A program made the position numbers and the translations under genes. Of a stretch of 64,000 bases of DNA, positions 25,426 through 34,163 are shown piece by piece (positions within the stretch are counted from its first letter, which is position 1; each line of letters begins with the position of its first letter). The stretch covers positions 1 through 64,000 of the forward strand of contig NZ_SLUI01000004.1 of NCBI RefSeq assembly GCF_004339805.1. The letters run 5' to 3'. The DNA comes from Anaerospora hongkongensis (GTDB lineage: Bacteria; Bacillota; Negativicutes; Sporomusales; DSM-15969). The notes under the pieces are model-generated. The model ran no database searches and had not been told where the DNA came from. It saw nothing but the letters and a program-made list of their open reading frames with translations.

Positions 25426-26841
25426 TTATGCTTTTTGAGCTTTTATTATTTTTTGATCTTTCATAAACATGACCGCGATAATAGATAAGAGAATGGTAAT
25501 TAGGGTTAACATCATCGCGTAATTCAAGGCCTCATTATAAGCCTGCTGCTGCAAAATACCACTTGCTTGCTCAGTGATGCGGTCAGCAAACTGTAAGCGG
25601 TGACTTTGGATCAGTGTTGTTAAAACGGTTATACATAGTGCCTGATTGATCTGTTTGATGGTATTTTGCAGTGCCGAGGCTCTGCCTACGAGATGACTGG
25701 GGACCGCGTATATCCCAGCAGTTCCAACCGGCTGCATACAAAATCCCATACCAAGCCCTCTTAATGTGGATAGCAATAGAATGGTTTGAACAGAAGTGTT
25801 CATATCGAGAAGACTGAGCTGATAAGTGGTAACTGCGACAATGAAAAGACCAGGTACTGTCAATTTTCTAAGTCCAACCTTGACTAGTAATCTGCCGCTG
25901 ATGGCTGATGTAACGCCAGCGGCTATGGCTGAAGGAAAAAGCAAGAAACCTGTGTCTAGTGCACTAAACCCTCTTACTTGCTGCAAGTATAAAGGAAGGA
26001 TGAGCACGCCTCCCATAAAGGCAAGTCCGTGTAAAGTCTGAACGATCTGGCTCACGGTATAGTTGTAAATTTTAATAACGCGCAAATCAAGCAAGGGCTC
26101 TTTGACGGTTAGTTCATTTGCAATGAAAACCACTGTACTGATGATTCCAACAGAAAGCAGTATCCAGTTTTTTGTATTACCCCAGTCTATCGAGGCGCCT
26201 TCGCTAAGGACATAGAGTAAGCTCACAATCCCAATCACTGAAGAAATAAATCCGACTATGTCAAAACGTTGAAATGGCTTGGTCGGAGAATTTTCCAATG
26301 CATTACTTGCTATAATTAAGCCTAAGATTCCAAGCGGAACGTTTACAAGAAACATCATCCCCCAATCCATGTTTGCAATGATATAACCACCGATAGTTGG
26401 TCCCAGAGCCGGACCAAACATGCCTACAATTCCCCAGTATCCCATCGCTGCCCCCCGTTCTTCATGGGGGAAGACGGTAAAGATAATGGTGACTGCAACC
26501 GGCATTATCATACCGCCACCGATTGCCTGAATGATTCGAAACATTACCAGCGAACTATTACTCCAGGATAATCCGCATAACATCGATCCCAAGGTAAACA
26601 TGGATAAAGCAAAAATGAATACTCTTTTCGTTCCGAAGGTGTCAATCAAAAATCCCGTCAAGGGAATTACTGCTGCTAGTGCTAGGGAATAAGCACTTAA
26701 TACCCACTTTACGTTACTTAGGTCAACATGGAATATCTCCATGAGTTTTGGAATTGCTATATTCACAATACTTGTATCCAGCATCGTCATAAAAGTACCT
26801 AATATAATGACTGCCAGAGCCAGCCATTTATTGTTCTTCAT
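25426..26841 (-). CDS. DHA2-family MFS multidrug transporter (EmrB-like)
   Basis: A 471-residue 14-helix MFS exporter. Visible features are the N-terminal LDTSIVNIAIPKLM, motif A-like LIDTFGTKRVF, the motif C antiporter signature GPALGPTIGGYI and the late NTIKQINQAL segment. It is 15 bases from the PEP-utilising enzyme start, so the two form an operon under the MarR gene just upstream. It probably exports a hydrophobic drug by proton antiport. It is an intact relative of the broken gene at 4.5 kb. Confidence 0.9.
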   Translation of the reverse strand: MKNNKWLALAVIILGTFMTMLDTSIVNIAIPKLMEIFHVDLSNVKWVLSAYSLALAAVIPLTGFLIDTFGTKRVFIFALSMFTLGSMLCGLSWSNSSLVMFRIIQAIGGGMIMPVAVTIIFTVFPHEERGAAMGYWGIVGMFGPALGPTIGGYIIANMDWGMMFLVNVPLGILGLIIASNALENSPTKPFQRFDIVGFISSVIGIVSLLYVLSEGASIDWGNTKNWILLSVGIISTVVFIANELTVKEPLLDLRVIKIYNYTVSQIVQTLHGLAFMGGVLILPLYLQQVRGFSALDTGFLLFPSAIAAGVTSAISGRLLVKVGLRKLTVPGLFIVAVTTYQLSLLDMNTSVQTILLLSTLRGLGMGFCMQPVGTAGIYAVPSHLVGRASALQNTIKQINQALCITVLTTLIQSHRLQFADRITEQASGILQQQAYNEALNYAMMLTLITILLSIIAVMFMKDQKIIKAQKA

Positions 26842-26974
26842 TTTTAATCCCTCCGCATAAAAATAAATTGTTGAATGATAAGAATAAAAAATTAGTTTTC
26901 TAAAACATTGATAACTAACAATTAGAAATCTAATAATTAGGGTAAAAAATTACAGGGAAATTATGGGCTGAATT
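26842..26974 (-). promoter_or_regulatory. Intergenic region with MarR-like dyad before the MFS gene
   Basis: ATTAGAAATCTAAT at 26921-26934 (arms ATTAGA/TCTAAT) resembles the palindromes upstream of the marR gene (27461-27481). It is probably the MarR operator for the MFS-enzyme operon. Confidence 0.6.
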
Positions 26975-27409
26975 TTACTCGAGGCTGCTGTTGATTTTTG
27001 TTAAAAGGCGCAGCAAGGTTTGAATCTCATCATCAGTTAGACATTTTGTAATATCATTTTCTATTTCCTGAAATTTTTTATCGAAGTCTTCGATTAATTC
27101 TTTTCCTTTTGGCAAGAGGTAAACTTTTTTTTCTCTTTCATTATCCTTAGGAATTCTTCTTTCAATAAAACCTTTCTTTTCAAGGCCTTGAAGCATGCTG
27201 GTTATACTGGCGTCCCGTTTCTTAAAAAAATCGGCTAACTCCTTCTGGATAATTCCTTCATGGGAATTAATGTACCCGAGGGTATGCCCTTGTTGCGAAT
27301 TCAAGCCGAATTCTGCAAGACTCTTGTCAGCTTTATTTTTCATTTTAATGCTTATCACTCTGAGTAGATAAGAAAAAGGTTGATTTGCCCAAGAATTGTT
27401 TTCTGTCAT
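26975..27409 (-). CDS. MarR-family transcriptional regulator
   Basis: A 144-residue MarR protein: dimer helix, then winged HTH with LNSQQGHTLGYINSHEGIIQKELADFF, a DASITSMLQGLEKKGFIERR recognition helix/wing and DEREKKVYLLPKG-like wing tip. It precedes the DHA2 pump and the rifampicin-phosphotransferase-like gene on the same strand. Palindromes built on TTAGAA are present before both its own start and the pump start. It probably represses the set until a drug binds. Confidence 0.9.
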   Translation of the reverse strand: MTENNSWANQPFSYLLRVISIKMKNKADKSLAEFGLNSQQGHTLGYINSHEGIIQKELADFFKKRDASITSMLQGLEKKGFIERRIPKDNEREKKVYLLPKGKELIEDFDKKFQEIENDITKCLTDDEIQTLLRLLTKINSSLE

Positions 27410-27460
27410 TTTTCAGTTCCTTTCAAATGTGGTGATAATCCAAATGAATTTATGAACTCA

Positions 27461-27481
27461 TTCTAACAGTTAGAATTCTAA
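27461..27481. promoter_or_regulatory. Overlapping palindromes, likely MarR autoregulatory operator
   Basis: TTCTAACAGTTAGAA (27461-27475) and TTAGAATTCTAA (27470-27481) are perfect, overlapping palindromes 52 bases upstream of the marR start. They share the TTAGAA half-site with 26921-26934. Confidence 0.72.
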
Positions 27482-27524
27482 ATGTCAATAGAGTGATTAT
27501 AAGTGGGAAAATGTTACTGTTTTA

Positions 27525-28444
27525 TTACATTCTTTGAATTCTTTTTTTTAGTATTAGCCAGCATTTGCCGGACTTTTTTTCATATTTAGCCAGGAGAACT
27601 CCTGAAACAGTTATCATGCCACCTGCAACTGCGATAGCTGAGGGAATTTCATTCATCCAAAGATATCCCATTAATAGAGTAACAATTGGTACGAGAAAAA
27701 GATAAGCAGAGGCACTAGAAGCATCTAGCTTTGATAGTACATAGGACCAACAAAAATAGGCAGCAACAGCTGGGAAGATGCCTAAATAAATAACAGAAAG
27801 TGTCGATTGTATAGAACTTGTCTTGATGATAAAAATCAAATCACTGCTTATGGGGAGCAGCGCAATAGTGCCAATCCATATTGAATAACAGATAAGATCG
27901 AAACTAGAATATTGTAATAGCAGGGATTTTTGCAGGATAAAATAGATGCTTTGTGAAAAAGCAGCAAGAAATAGGATAAAGGTGCCGTTATTTAAAACAA
28001 TGAGTGAGCCGGATTCGCCCCATGTGATGAACCCTATACCCAACAAGCTGATTCCCATACCCAACCATGTGGCAATAGATATTTTTTCCTTTAGGATGAA
28101 AGCCGCCAGTAGTGCAGTAATTAAATTGCCGCCATTTACAATAAAACAGGATGAAGCGGCAGTAACTAGTTGTTCACCGTAGTTAAGGGAGATATTGTAT
28201 AACGTAAAACCAAAGATACCAGTCAAGGTAATGGTGACAAGGTCCTTTGTTTTCGGAAGCTGTATCCCGCGAATATCGCTAAAGGGAAAAGGATAATAGA
28301 AGCAACGATATAGCGAAAGGTTGCCAATTCAATCGGTGGATAGTCTTGTATGGCGGCACGAATACCTACAAATGCTGATGCCCAAAGGATAATCGTTGTG
28401 GAAATGGCAAGCACAACTTTAGCGTGGGGGAGCTTAGCAGTCAT
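27525..28444 (-). pseudogene. EamA-family exporter gene with frameshift
   Basis: Two frames together make a normal-length DMT/EamA permease (about 300 residues, 10 helices). The first, from ATG 28444 with GGAGGT upstream, covers helices 1-2. The second, ending at 27525, resumes with LPKTKDLVTITLTGIFGFT and covers helices 3-10. The frame changes around 28245-28265, within a run of A bases, so one indel explains it. It is divergent from a LysR gene, the usual arrangement for a regulator and its amino-acid or metabolite exporter. Confidence 0.82.
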
Positions 28445-28574
28445 AACCCTTACCTCCAATGTTTTTATTTAATAACAGTATATTGAAGGTAAACTCATTT
28501 GAAAAATTGAAATAATAAATCTGATCGATAGAAATTTATAATGGAATATATTATGTGTATTTAGGAGAAATGAA

Positions 28575-29465
28575 GTGGAGTTTCGCCAGCTATTTACTTT
28601 TAAAAAGATTGTAGAACTGCAAAGTTTTACGAAGGCAGCTGAGCACCTTGGATATAGCCAGCCAACTGTAACCTCTCAGATTCATGCGCTGGAAGAACAT
28701 TTGGGAGTAAAGCTTTTTGACAGGATCGGGAGAAAAGTTGTACTTACCGATGCTGGTAATCAATTAATTCAATATGTGTCTCAAATTACCGATATCTATA
28801 AGCAAATTGAAGATACGGTAAAAGACCAGGAGGTAATAAGAGGTAAACTAATAATTGGGGCACCAGAAACGCTGACCATATATCGCCTGGAACCGATTTT
28901 GCGGGAATATCGACAGCTGTTCCCCCTGGTCGATATTGTTTTAATCAATGACTCAAACGCTCCAATGTACGAAATGTTAAGTCGTGGAGAAATTGATTTG
29001 GCCTTTCAAATTGCAGTAGAATGTGAATATAAGGATTACCCCGTAATCCATTTGGCATATGAATCTTTTGTTCTTGTGGGCAACCCAGATTGTAAGCTCG
29101 ATGATTTAGAATCCGAGCCTAATCAGCTTGTCAATGAAACGATAATATATAACGCAAGGGGATGTATATATAGAAAAGTTTTTGAAGAGTATTTAAAGTC
29201 TAAGATGCTAGTACCCCGAAATTCTCTAGAGCTTTGGAGTATTGAAGCAATTAAGAATGGGGTAATGAATGGCCTGGGAATATCTATGTTGCCTTTAATC
29301 GCAGTGAAAAAAGATATTGAAGATGGCAAGTTGAAGGTAATTGATTGCAATTCGCAAACAAATACTATAACAACGCATTTGATATACCATAAAAATAAAT
29401 GGCTTTCTAAGCCAATGCGTGCTTGGATTGAAATTACACAGAAGTATTCAAAAAACTGGACTTAG
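28575..29465 (+). CDS. LysR-family transcriptional regulator
   Basis: A 296-residue LysR protein starting at GTG with AGGAG eight bases upstream. N-terminal HTH: QLFTFKKIVELQSFTKAAEHLGYSQPTVTSQIHALEEHLGVKLFDR. The effector domain spans about residues 90-290. It is divergent from the broken EamA gene, which it probably regulated, and upstream of a nitroreductase gene it may also control. The 115-base divergent intergenic (28460-28574) should hold the binding sites. Confidence 0.9.
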   Translation: MEFRQLFTFKKIVELQSFTKAAEHLGYSQPTVTSQIHALEEHLGVKLFDRIGRKVVLTDAGNQLIQYVSQITDIYKQIEDTVKDQEVIRGKLIIGAPETLTIYRLEPILREYRQLFPLVDIVLINDSNAPMYEMLSRGEIDLAFQIAVECEYKDYPVIHLAYESFVLVGNPDCKLDDLESEPNQLVNETIIYNARGCIYRKVFEEYLKSKMLVPRNSLELWSIEAIKNGVMNGLGISMLPLIAVKKDIEDGKLKVIDCNSQTNTITTHLIYHKNKWLSKPMRAWIEITQKYSKNWT

Positions 29466-29514
29466 TTCGCCTATTTTGGCGAATAAAAATGGCTTTTATG
29501 AAAGGAGAATGGAT

Positions 29515-30054
29515 ATGATTGAAGCAATTGAAATGCGGAGAAGTATTAGAAAATATAAAGGTGATGCTGTACCGGATCAAGATATTCTGCGGCTGATTGA
29601 GAGTGCGAGACTGGCACCATCAGGGAGCAATACCCAGCCTTGGCACTTTATTGTTGTTAAAGATAAGCTCATGAAACAACGAATAGCGGAAGTATCTCAT
29701 AATCAAAAATGGATGGTAGCTGCTCCTGTTTTTATTGTATGTGTTGCAGACATTCGTTCAAGAATAAAAGAGGAAATTCAGTTTATCTTGGATGAAAATA
29801 GCTCAGAAGAAGAGGTTAAGCAAATAATAAGAGACACTTCGATTGCGACAGAACATATTATGCTTACTGCCAGTAGTTTAGGGCTAGGTTCTTGTTGGGT
29901 TGCTTGGTTTACGCAAAATGAGATTAGACCAGTCCTAAACATTCCTTTCGATAAATACGTAGTTGGTATCATTACACTTGGTTATGCAGATGAGCAACCA
30001 GCGCCCCGTCCGCGTAAAAAGATGGGAGAAATATTACATTATGAACAATGGTAA
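29515..30054 (+). CDS. Nitroreductase family protein
   Basis: About 179 residues from ATG 29515, which has AAAGGAG nine bases upstream; the longer frame overlaps the LysR gene. It has the FMN-binding N-terminus AIEMRRSIRKYKGDAVPDQ, SARLAPSGSNTQPWHFIVVKD and a C-terminal GYADEQPAPRPRKKMGEI. It probably reduces nitro compounds, quinones or flavins with NAD(P)H. It sits 50 bases after LysR on the same strand. Confidence 0.9.
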   Translation: MIEAIEMRRSIRKYKGDAVPDQDILRLIESARLAPSGSNTQPWHFIVVKDKLMKQRIAEVSHNQKWMVAAPVFIVCVADIRSRIKEEIQFILDENSSEEEVKQIIRDTSIATEHIMLTASSLGLGSCWVAWFTQNEIRPVLNIPFDKYVVGIITLGYADEQPAPRPRKKMGEILHYEQW

Positions 30055-30475
30055 ACGAATAGTTCAGGTGGGTAAGTGGATAGCATTCTACTCTTTTATA
30101 TCGAAGATGGCGTAGCAATTTTTAACGACACGAAGGGAACTTCCAGAACCGTTATATTGTAATTCTTTTCCTACTAGAGCCTTATTAGCTGGCTGTTATT
30201 CTGAGATAAGGTAAGAGTGGAGATGGTAGCAGCGTTAGGCATCACACTAAACAAACAAGTATTATATTGCTACCAAACTACAATAAAAAAAATCGGAGCA
30301 TTATGCTCCGATTTTTTGCTTTCTATTTTAGTTGGCTTTTGGATCGCTTTAATTAATAAAGAGACTCCTTTGTTTAATTGGCAGGTTTTTTTTAGATAAG
30401 TGTGAATATATTTATAAATGGTTGATGGATTTCATGGGTATATGAGTATTCTTTCTATTATTGGGCGGTGAATTT
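30055..30475. other. Intergenic with terminator and first cassette repeat
   Basis: About 420 bases without a supported gene. It contains the terminator at 30284-30317, which begins a direct repeat of about 50 bases shared with 32270-32325. A 60-codon ORF spanning the hairpin is not credible. The rest is AT-rich leader of the FHA gene. Confidence 0.5.
30284..30337 (+). repeat. Direct repeat (upstream copy) with terminator
   Basis: AAAATCGGAGCAT pairs with ATGCTCCGATTTT and is followed by TTTCTATTTTAGTT. The same hairpin and following motif recur at 32270-32325. Together they flank the FHA regulator and beta-lactamase genes. Confidence 0.7.
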
Positions 30476-31189
30476 ATGCATAAAATGGCAAGTGGTAAAA
30501 AAGCTTTTTCATATTTGCAAATTGAGCAAGGTGTGCCCTATAAAAAAGGAACTCGTATTCCACTAGATGGAAATACTTTCATGATTGGAAGGTCCACAAC
30601 TGCTTTTTCAGTAGACATTAGTTTCGGGAGTTTTCTGATATCACGCAAACATTGTTATGTTAAATATTCTAATAGCGAGTGGATTATTTCTGATTTGGGG
30701 AGCAAGCATGGTACTAGGGTAAATGAGGAGTCTATTGCGGAGCAAGAAGAATATGTTCTTAAATCGGGCGATAAAGTAATACTTTCTTCAGGTATAGTAA
30801 TTTTTAGTTTTGTGATGCCAGTAGAATTTGACAAAACTTTGGATTTTGATCGAACTCACTCTATAAAAATAGAGGATGAGTTAACTTTTGATCCTTATGT
30901 GAATATTGATTTGGACAGAATGAAATTGCTGGTTGATAATCAAGTAATATCTTTATCAGTTAAGGAATGGCTATTTTTAGAAACTCTGTATAGAAGACGT
31001 GGAAAAGTTGTAAGTTATGAGGATATAAAGAGAGCTGTATGGCCTGAAAGATATATGGTCCATAATAACTTTTCGGTTGTAGGTTTTGAAGAGGTTAACA
31101 TGATGAGTTATCGCTTGCGTAAAAAATTTGGTAAATATAGCAAAATAATAAAAACAATTAGAGGGCATGGGTGTATATTGGATTTGTAG
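30476..31189 (+). CDS. FHA domain and winged-helix DNA-binding regulator
   Basis: About 237 residues from ATG 30476 (GGGCGGTGA site). Residues about 25-115 form an FHA domain: FMIGRSTTAFSVDI, SRKHCYVKY, WIISDLGSKHGTRVN, which is the phosphothreonine-binding pattern with Arg, Ser and His in place. Residues about 140-237 form an OmpR/PhoB-type winged helix ending IKTIRGHGCILDL. This would let Ser/Thr phosphorylation drive transcription directly. No Ser/Thr kinase is in this window. The beta-lactamase gene follows 150 bases later, so this is its likely regulator. Confidence 0.85.
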   Translation: MHKMASGKKAFSYLQIEQGVPYKKGTRIPLDGNTFMIGRSTTAFSVDISFGSFLISRKHCYVKYSNSEWIISDLGSKHGTRVNEESIAEQEEYVLKSGDKVILSSGIVIFSFVMPVEFDKTLDFDRTHSIKIEDELTFDPYVNIDLDRMKLLVDNQVISLSVKEWLFLETLYRRRGKVVSYEDIKRAVWPERYMVHNNFSVVGFEEVNMMSYRLRKKFGKYSKIIKTIRGHGCILDL

Positions 31190-31339
31190 TAGAGCTTTTG
31201 CCTAGATATTGGCGAAAGCTTTTTATTAATTTGTAATGAATCTGTAAGGGAAATGCTATTCTTTTTAGAAACTAGTTTAAGTAATATTTAAACGTAGGCT
31301 ATGAGCGGTATAGTCAATAGAAAGCGGAGGGGATTATAA

Positions 31340-32134
31340 GTGAAAAAAGTGATGTTAGTGTTACTGTGTATTATGCTAATTAATGTTACTAGCGTGAATG
31401 CATCAAAAATACTGGAACGCGGGGATTTTGAAAAATATGCTTCTGGCTTTACCGGCACATTTATATTGTACGATGAAACAAAGGATCAATATGTTGTGTT
31501 TGATAAGTCACGAAGCACAGAACGATTATCACCATGTTCCACATTTAAGATTTATAATTCGCTTATCGGATTGGAAACGGGAGTTTTAGATGGCGAAGAT
31601 GTATATACTTTATATAAGTGGGATGGTACACAGTATACTTTTCCTGCATGGAATCATGATCAAACACTTGCATCGGCAACTAGGGATTCAGTAGTTTGGT
31701 ATTTCCAGAGGCTTGCTGCCAATATTGGTGCAGAAAGAATGCAGGAAAACCTCGATAAAATAGGATATGGGAATAGAGATATTTCAGGCGGATTAACCAC
31801 ATTTTGGTTACGTTCATCACTTCAAATTTCAGCTCGTGAGCAGGTTGATTTATTATATAAGTTGTATTCCGGTAAATTACAGGTTTCTCGAGATAACATA
31901 GAAGTAGTAAAGCGAAATATTACGTTGTCCGAAAGTGATGGGATTCGATTTATGGGAAAAACGGGGTCTGGTTTTGAAGACGGGAAATGGAAACTGGGTT
32001 GGTTTGTTGGCTGTATAGAAAAACAAGGAAGCCGATATTATTTTGCCACTAATATTCAAGCACCAGATGGAGCAACGGGTGGTAAGGCTAGAGAAATTTC
32101 CAAAGCAATTCTTAAAGAACTTCAAATATTATAA
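31340..32134 (+). CDS. Class D beta-lactamase
   Basis: A 264-residue secreted serine beta-lactamase of OXA type. Signal peptide of about 21 residues ending near NVTSVNA. Catalytic motifs: STFK (nucleophile Ser, SxxK) near residue 62, a Ser-x-Val-like SVVWYF near residue 114, YGN near residue 141 and KTGSG near residue 205. All active-site residues look intact, and a GGAGG site precedes the start. It would hydrolyse penicillins, with unknown spectrum. The adjacent FHA-winged-helix gene makes it look inducible. No BlaR/BlaI pair is present. Confidence 0.93.
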   Translation: MKKVMLVLLCIMLINVTSVNASKILERGDFEKYASGFTGTFILYDETKDQYVVFDKSRSTERLSPCSTFKIYNSLIGLETGVLDGEDVYTLYKWDGTQYTFPAWNHDQTLASATRDSVVWYFQRLAANIGAERMQENLDKIGYGNRDISGGLTTFWLRSSLQISAREQVDLLYKLYSGKLQVSRDNIEVVKRNITLSESDGIRFMGKTGSGFEDGKWKLGWFVGCIEKQGSRYYFATNIQAPDGATGGKAREISKAILKELQIL

Positions 32135-32269
32135 CAGCATAGTTGTGTTAGACAGAGGGATTATGCCTAGTGCATATATCAGACCTTTGTCAGGCGATTG
32201 CCAAAGGTTCTTAATTGATGGATATTTAAAAGGGTACATAATTGAAGATGATAATAAAACAATAAGCAT

Positions 32270-32325
32270 AAAAAAATCGGAGCATTTACGCTCCGGTTTT
32301 TTTGTTTTCTATTTTAGTTAACTTG
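32270..32325 (+). repeat. Direct repeat (downstream copy) with terminator
   Basis: The hairpin AAAATCGGAGCAT/ATTTACGCTCCGG with T-run, followed by TTTTCTATTTTAGTT, matches 30284-30337 with few differences. It ends the beta-lactamase transcript and closes the cassette. Confidence 0.7.
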
Positions 32326-32490
32326 TGGCTTGCTTTTGGTACTATGTGTTACTTCCGCGAGATTATGCCCTTTTTTCGCTTGGTAATACATTGGATTGCT
32401 AAGGAGTTGATGAACATGTTGATTAAAATCCATCAAAGCGGTAGGCGAGGGTTGATTAATTTCTTTGAAAGTAAAAGTAATTTTAGGCAT
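32314..32490 (-). CDS. Small 58-residue protein, divergent from recombinase
   Basis: A leftward ORF with a strong AGGAGG site upstream of its ATG. The product begins MPKITFTFKEINQPSPTALM and ends in a basic tail; it is hydrophilic, with no membrane segment. It is divergent from the serine recombinase, and its ribosome site forms one arm of an inverted repeat with the recombinase leader (32503-32541). I do not recognise the family. Its start, length and placement suggest a small accessory or regulatory protein of the mobile element. Confidence 0.6.
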   Translation of the reverse strand: MPKITFTFKEINQPSPTALMDFNQHVHQLLSNPMYYQAKKGHNLAEVTHSTKSKPQVN

Positions 32491-32502
32491 TTAATAAAAA
32501 CC

Positions 32503-32541
32503 TCCTGAATTTTTGAAGTATCATACGGATTCAGGAGGTAG
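32503..32541. promoter_or_regulatory. Inverted repeat of divergent ribosome sites
   Basis: CCTCCTGAAT and ATTCAGGAGG are paired arms around a short AT-rich centre. They provide Shine-Dalgarno sites for the leftward 58-residue gene and a rightward leader. They could also serve as a recombinase or repressor site. Confidence 0.5.
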
Positions 32542-32563
32542 AACTTAACATGTATTTGAAAGG

Positions 32564-34067
32564 ATGAATATATTGATAGTTAAGACGATAAAACATGTGG
32601 CAATTTATTTACGTAAGTCTCTGGATGATGGAGAATATGAAGACGTATTGGCCAAGCATCGAGATATGTTGACTTCTTGTGGAAAGTAAGGGATGGAGCT
32701 ATGTAATCTTAGAAGAGATTGCTTCTGGTGAATCGATTATTAAAAGACCGCAAATGCAAATTTTACTCAGTCAGGTAGAGGATGGCTGTTACGATGGCGT
32801 GGTCGTAGTAGACTTTGACCGGCTAAGTCGTGGCAGCTATGCTGACCTGGGGATGATTGAGGAAGCTTTTAAATCTACAGGGACATTAATCATTACTCCC
32901 CAGAGAACGTACGATCTAGAAGATGACAGTGACGAAATGACAATTGGTATTAAATCCTTTGTTTCCAAAGAAGAATATAAACTAATCAAAAAGCGATTGC
33001 GGGACGGGAAGATCAACGGAGCTAGAAAAGGGATGTGGACAAGCGGTCAGCCATCATTTCCCTATTACTATGATCGATTGAACAAAAGCGTTTTGGTAGA
33101 CGAAACAAAACGATATTACTATCGGGAAATGGTTGAACGCTTTATTAATGGTGCGGGTTTAACGGAAATTGCAGACTGGTTAACAGAGCATTTGCCCAGG
33201 CAGCGAAAAAATACAATGGGGAAGCAGAAAAAATGGTCGCTGGTTGTTGTAAAGCGTATTTTAAGTAGTGAAGTGCATCTCGGCTATGTGATTTTTGGTA
33301 AGCATAAAAGGAAAAGGGGGATTAGACAGGTAGTGCCGCAAGAGCAATGGATCAAGAGTAAAGGGAAGCATGAGCCATTAAAGACCGAAGAAGAACATAA
33401 AAAGATTATGGCAAGGTTAGCATTATCTAAAGAGCAAAATACAAAGAATCGAGAAGTATTGCCTTTATCAGGTATGTTGTATTGTGAGCAATGCGGATCT
33501 CGAATGATAATTAAGACGGTTATATACAAAAACGGCAAGAAATGCTGGTATGCAGATTGTTCTGGCCGGCAAGCAGATAAAAGTTGTAATCAAAAAAGCA
33601 GCGTGTTGAATGAAGACTTCTTTGCTGGACTGTATCAGCGAGTGTTGCACGTTGATGATAATATTCAATGGCAGATGCATGAGCAAAACAGAGCGTTAAC
33701 GAAATATAAGCAATTATTAGCTGTTAAAGAAAAAGAACTAGAAAAGCATAAGCAAGCGGTTGATAGGCTATATGAAATGCGGGAAGAAGATAATATTGAT
33801 AAAATATCATTTGTTGAACGTAAAACTGTACGGGATGAGCAGATTCAAGCTTTAAAGAAGGAAATTGGTAATTTGCGGCTGATTATTCAGGAACAAAAAG
33901 ATATGCCTTCGCTAGACAAGCTGAGGCAGCAGATAAAAGTATTTAAGGAAAGGTGGCGTTATATAGAGAGTGTGCAAGAGCAGAATAGGCTGTTGAAACG
34001 GGTTGTAGGTAAGATTACGTATCACAGGGAAGCCAATAATGTATATTTGGGGATTCAGTATAACTAA
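32564..34067 (+). pseudogene. Large serine recombinase with N-terminal frameshift
   Basis: The first frame (ATG 32564) encodes a resolvase N-terminus with the catalytic YLRKSLDDG and stops at 32687. The second frame, from about 32679, continues with VESKGWSYVILEEIASGESI, the FDRLSRG motif, the recombinase domain (about residues 130-260 of that frame), a zinc ribbon (CEQCGSRM...CSGR...C) and a long coiled coil. The two frames join with one extra T near 32677. Intact relatives (TndX/PhiC31 type) are about 500 residues. A five-codon leader (ATG 32550) ends in an ATGA overlap with the start. Unless the shift is a sequencing slip, integration is lost. Confidence 0.85.
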
Positions 34068-34085
34068 ATGATTTTAGAAATAATG

Positions 34086-34129
34086 AAAGCTCCTGCCAGT
34101 TAACTCACCCCGGCAGGAGCTTTTTAAAA
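34086..34129. terminator. Terminator after the recombinase
   Basis: AAAGCTCCTGCC pairs with GGCAGGAGCTTT, followed by TT. It is symmetric and could also stop the leftward ATPase gene. Confidence 0.85.
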
Positions 34130-34163
34130 TTAGGTAAATTGATAATTAGATCACAATAAACTG

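Noticed and set aside
30217-30399. A 60-codon ORF after the nitroreductase
   Set aside because: It reads straight through a strong terminator hairpin and shows no recognisable protein.
32043-32321. A 92-codon ORF overlapping the end of the beta-lactamase gene
   Set aside because: Mostly out-of-frame beta-lactamase sequence followed by intergenic DNA and a terminator. A faint likeness of its YLKGYII part to 37020-37045 was too short to support a relic.
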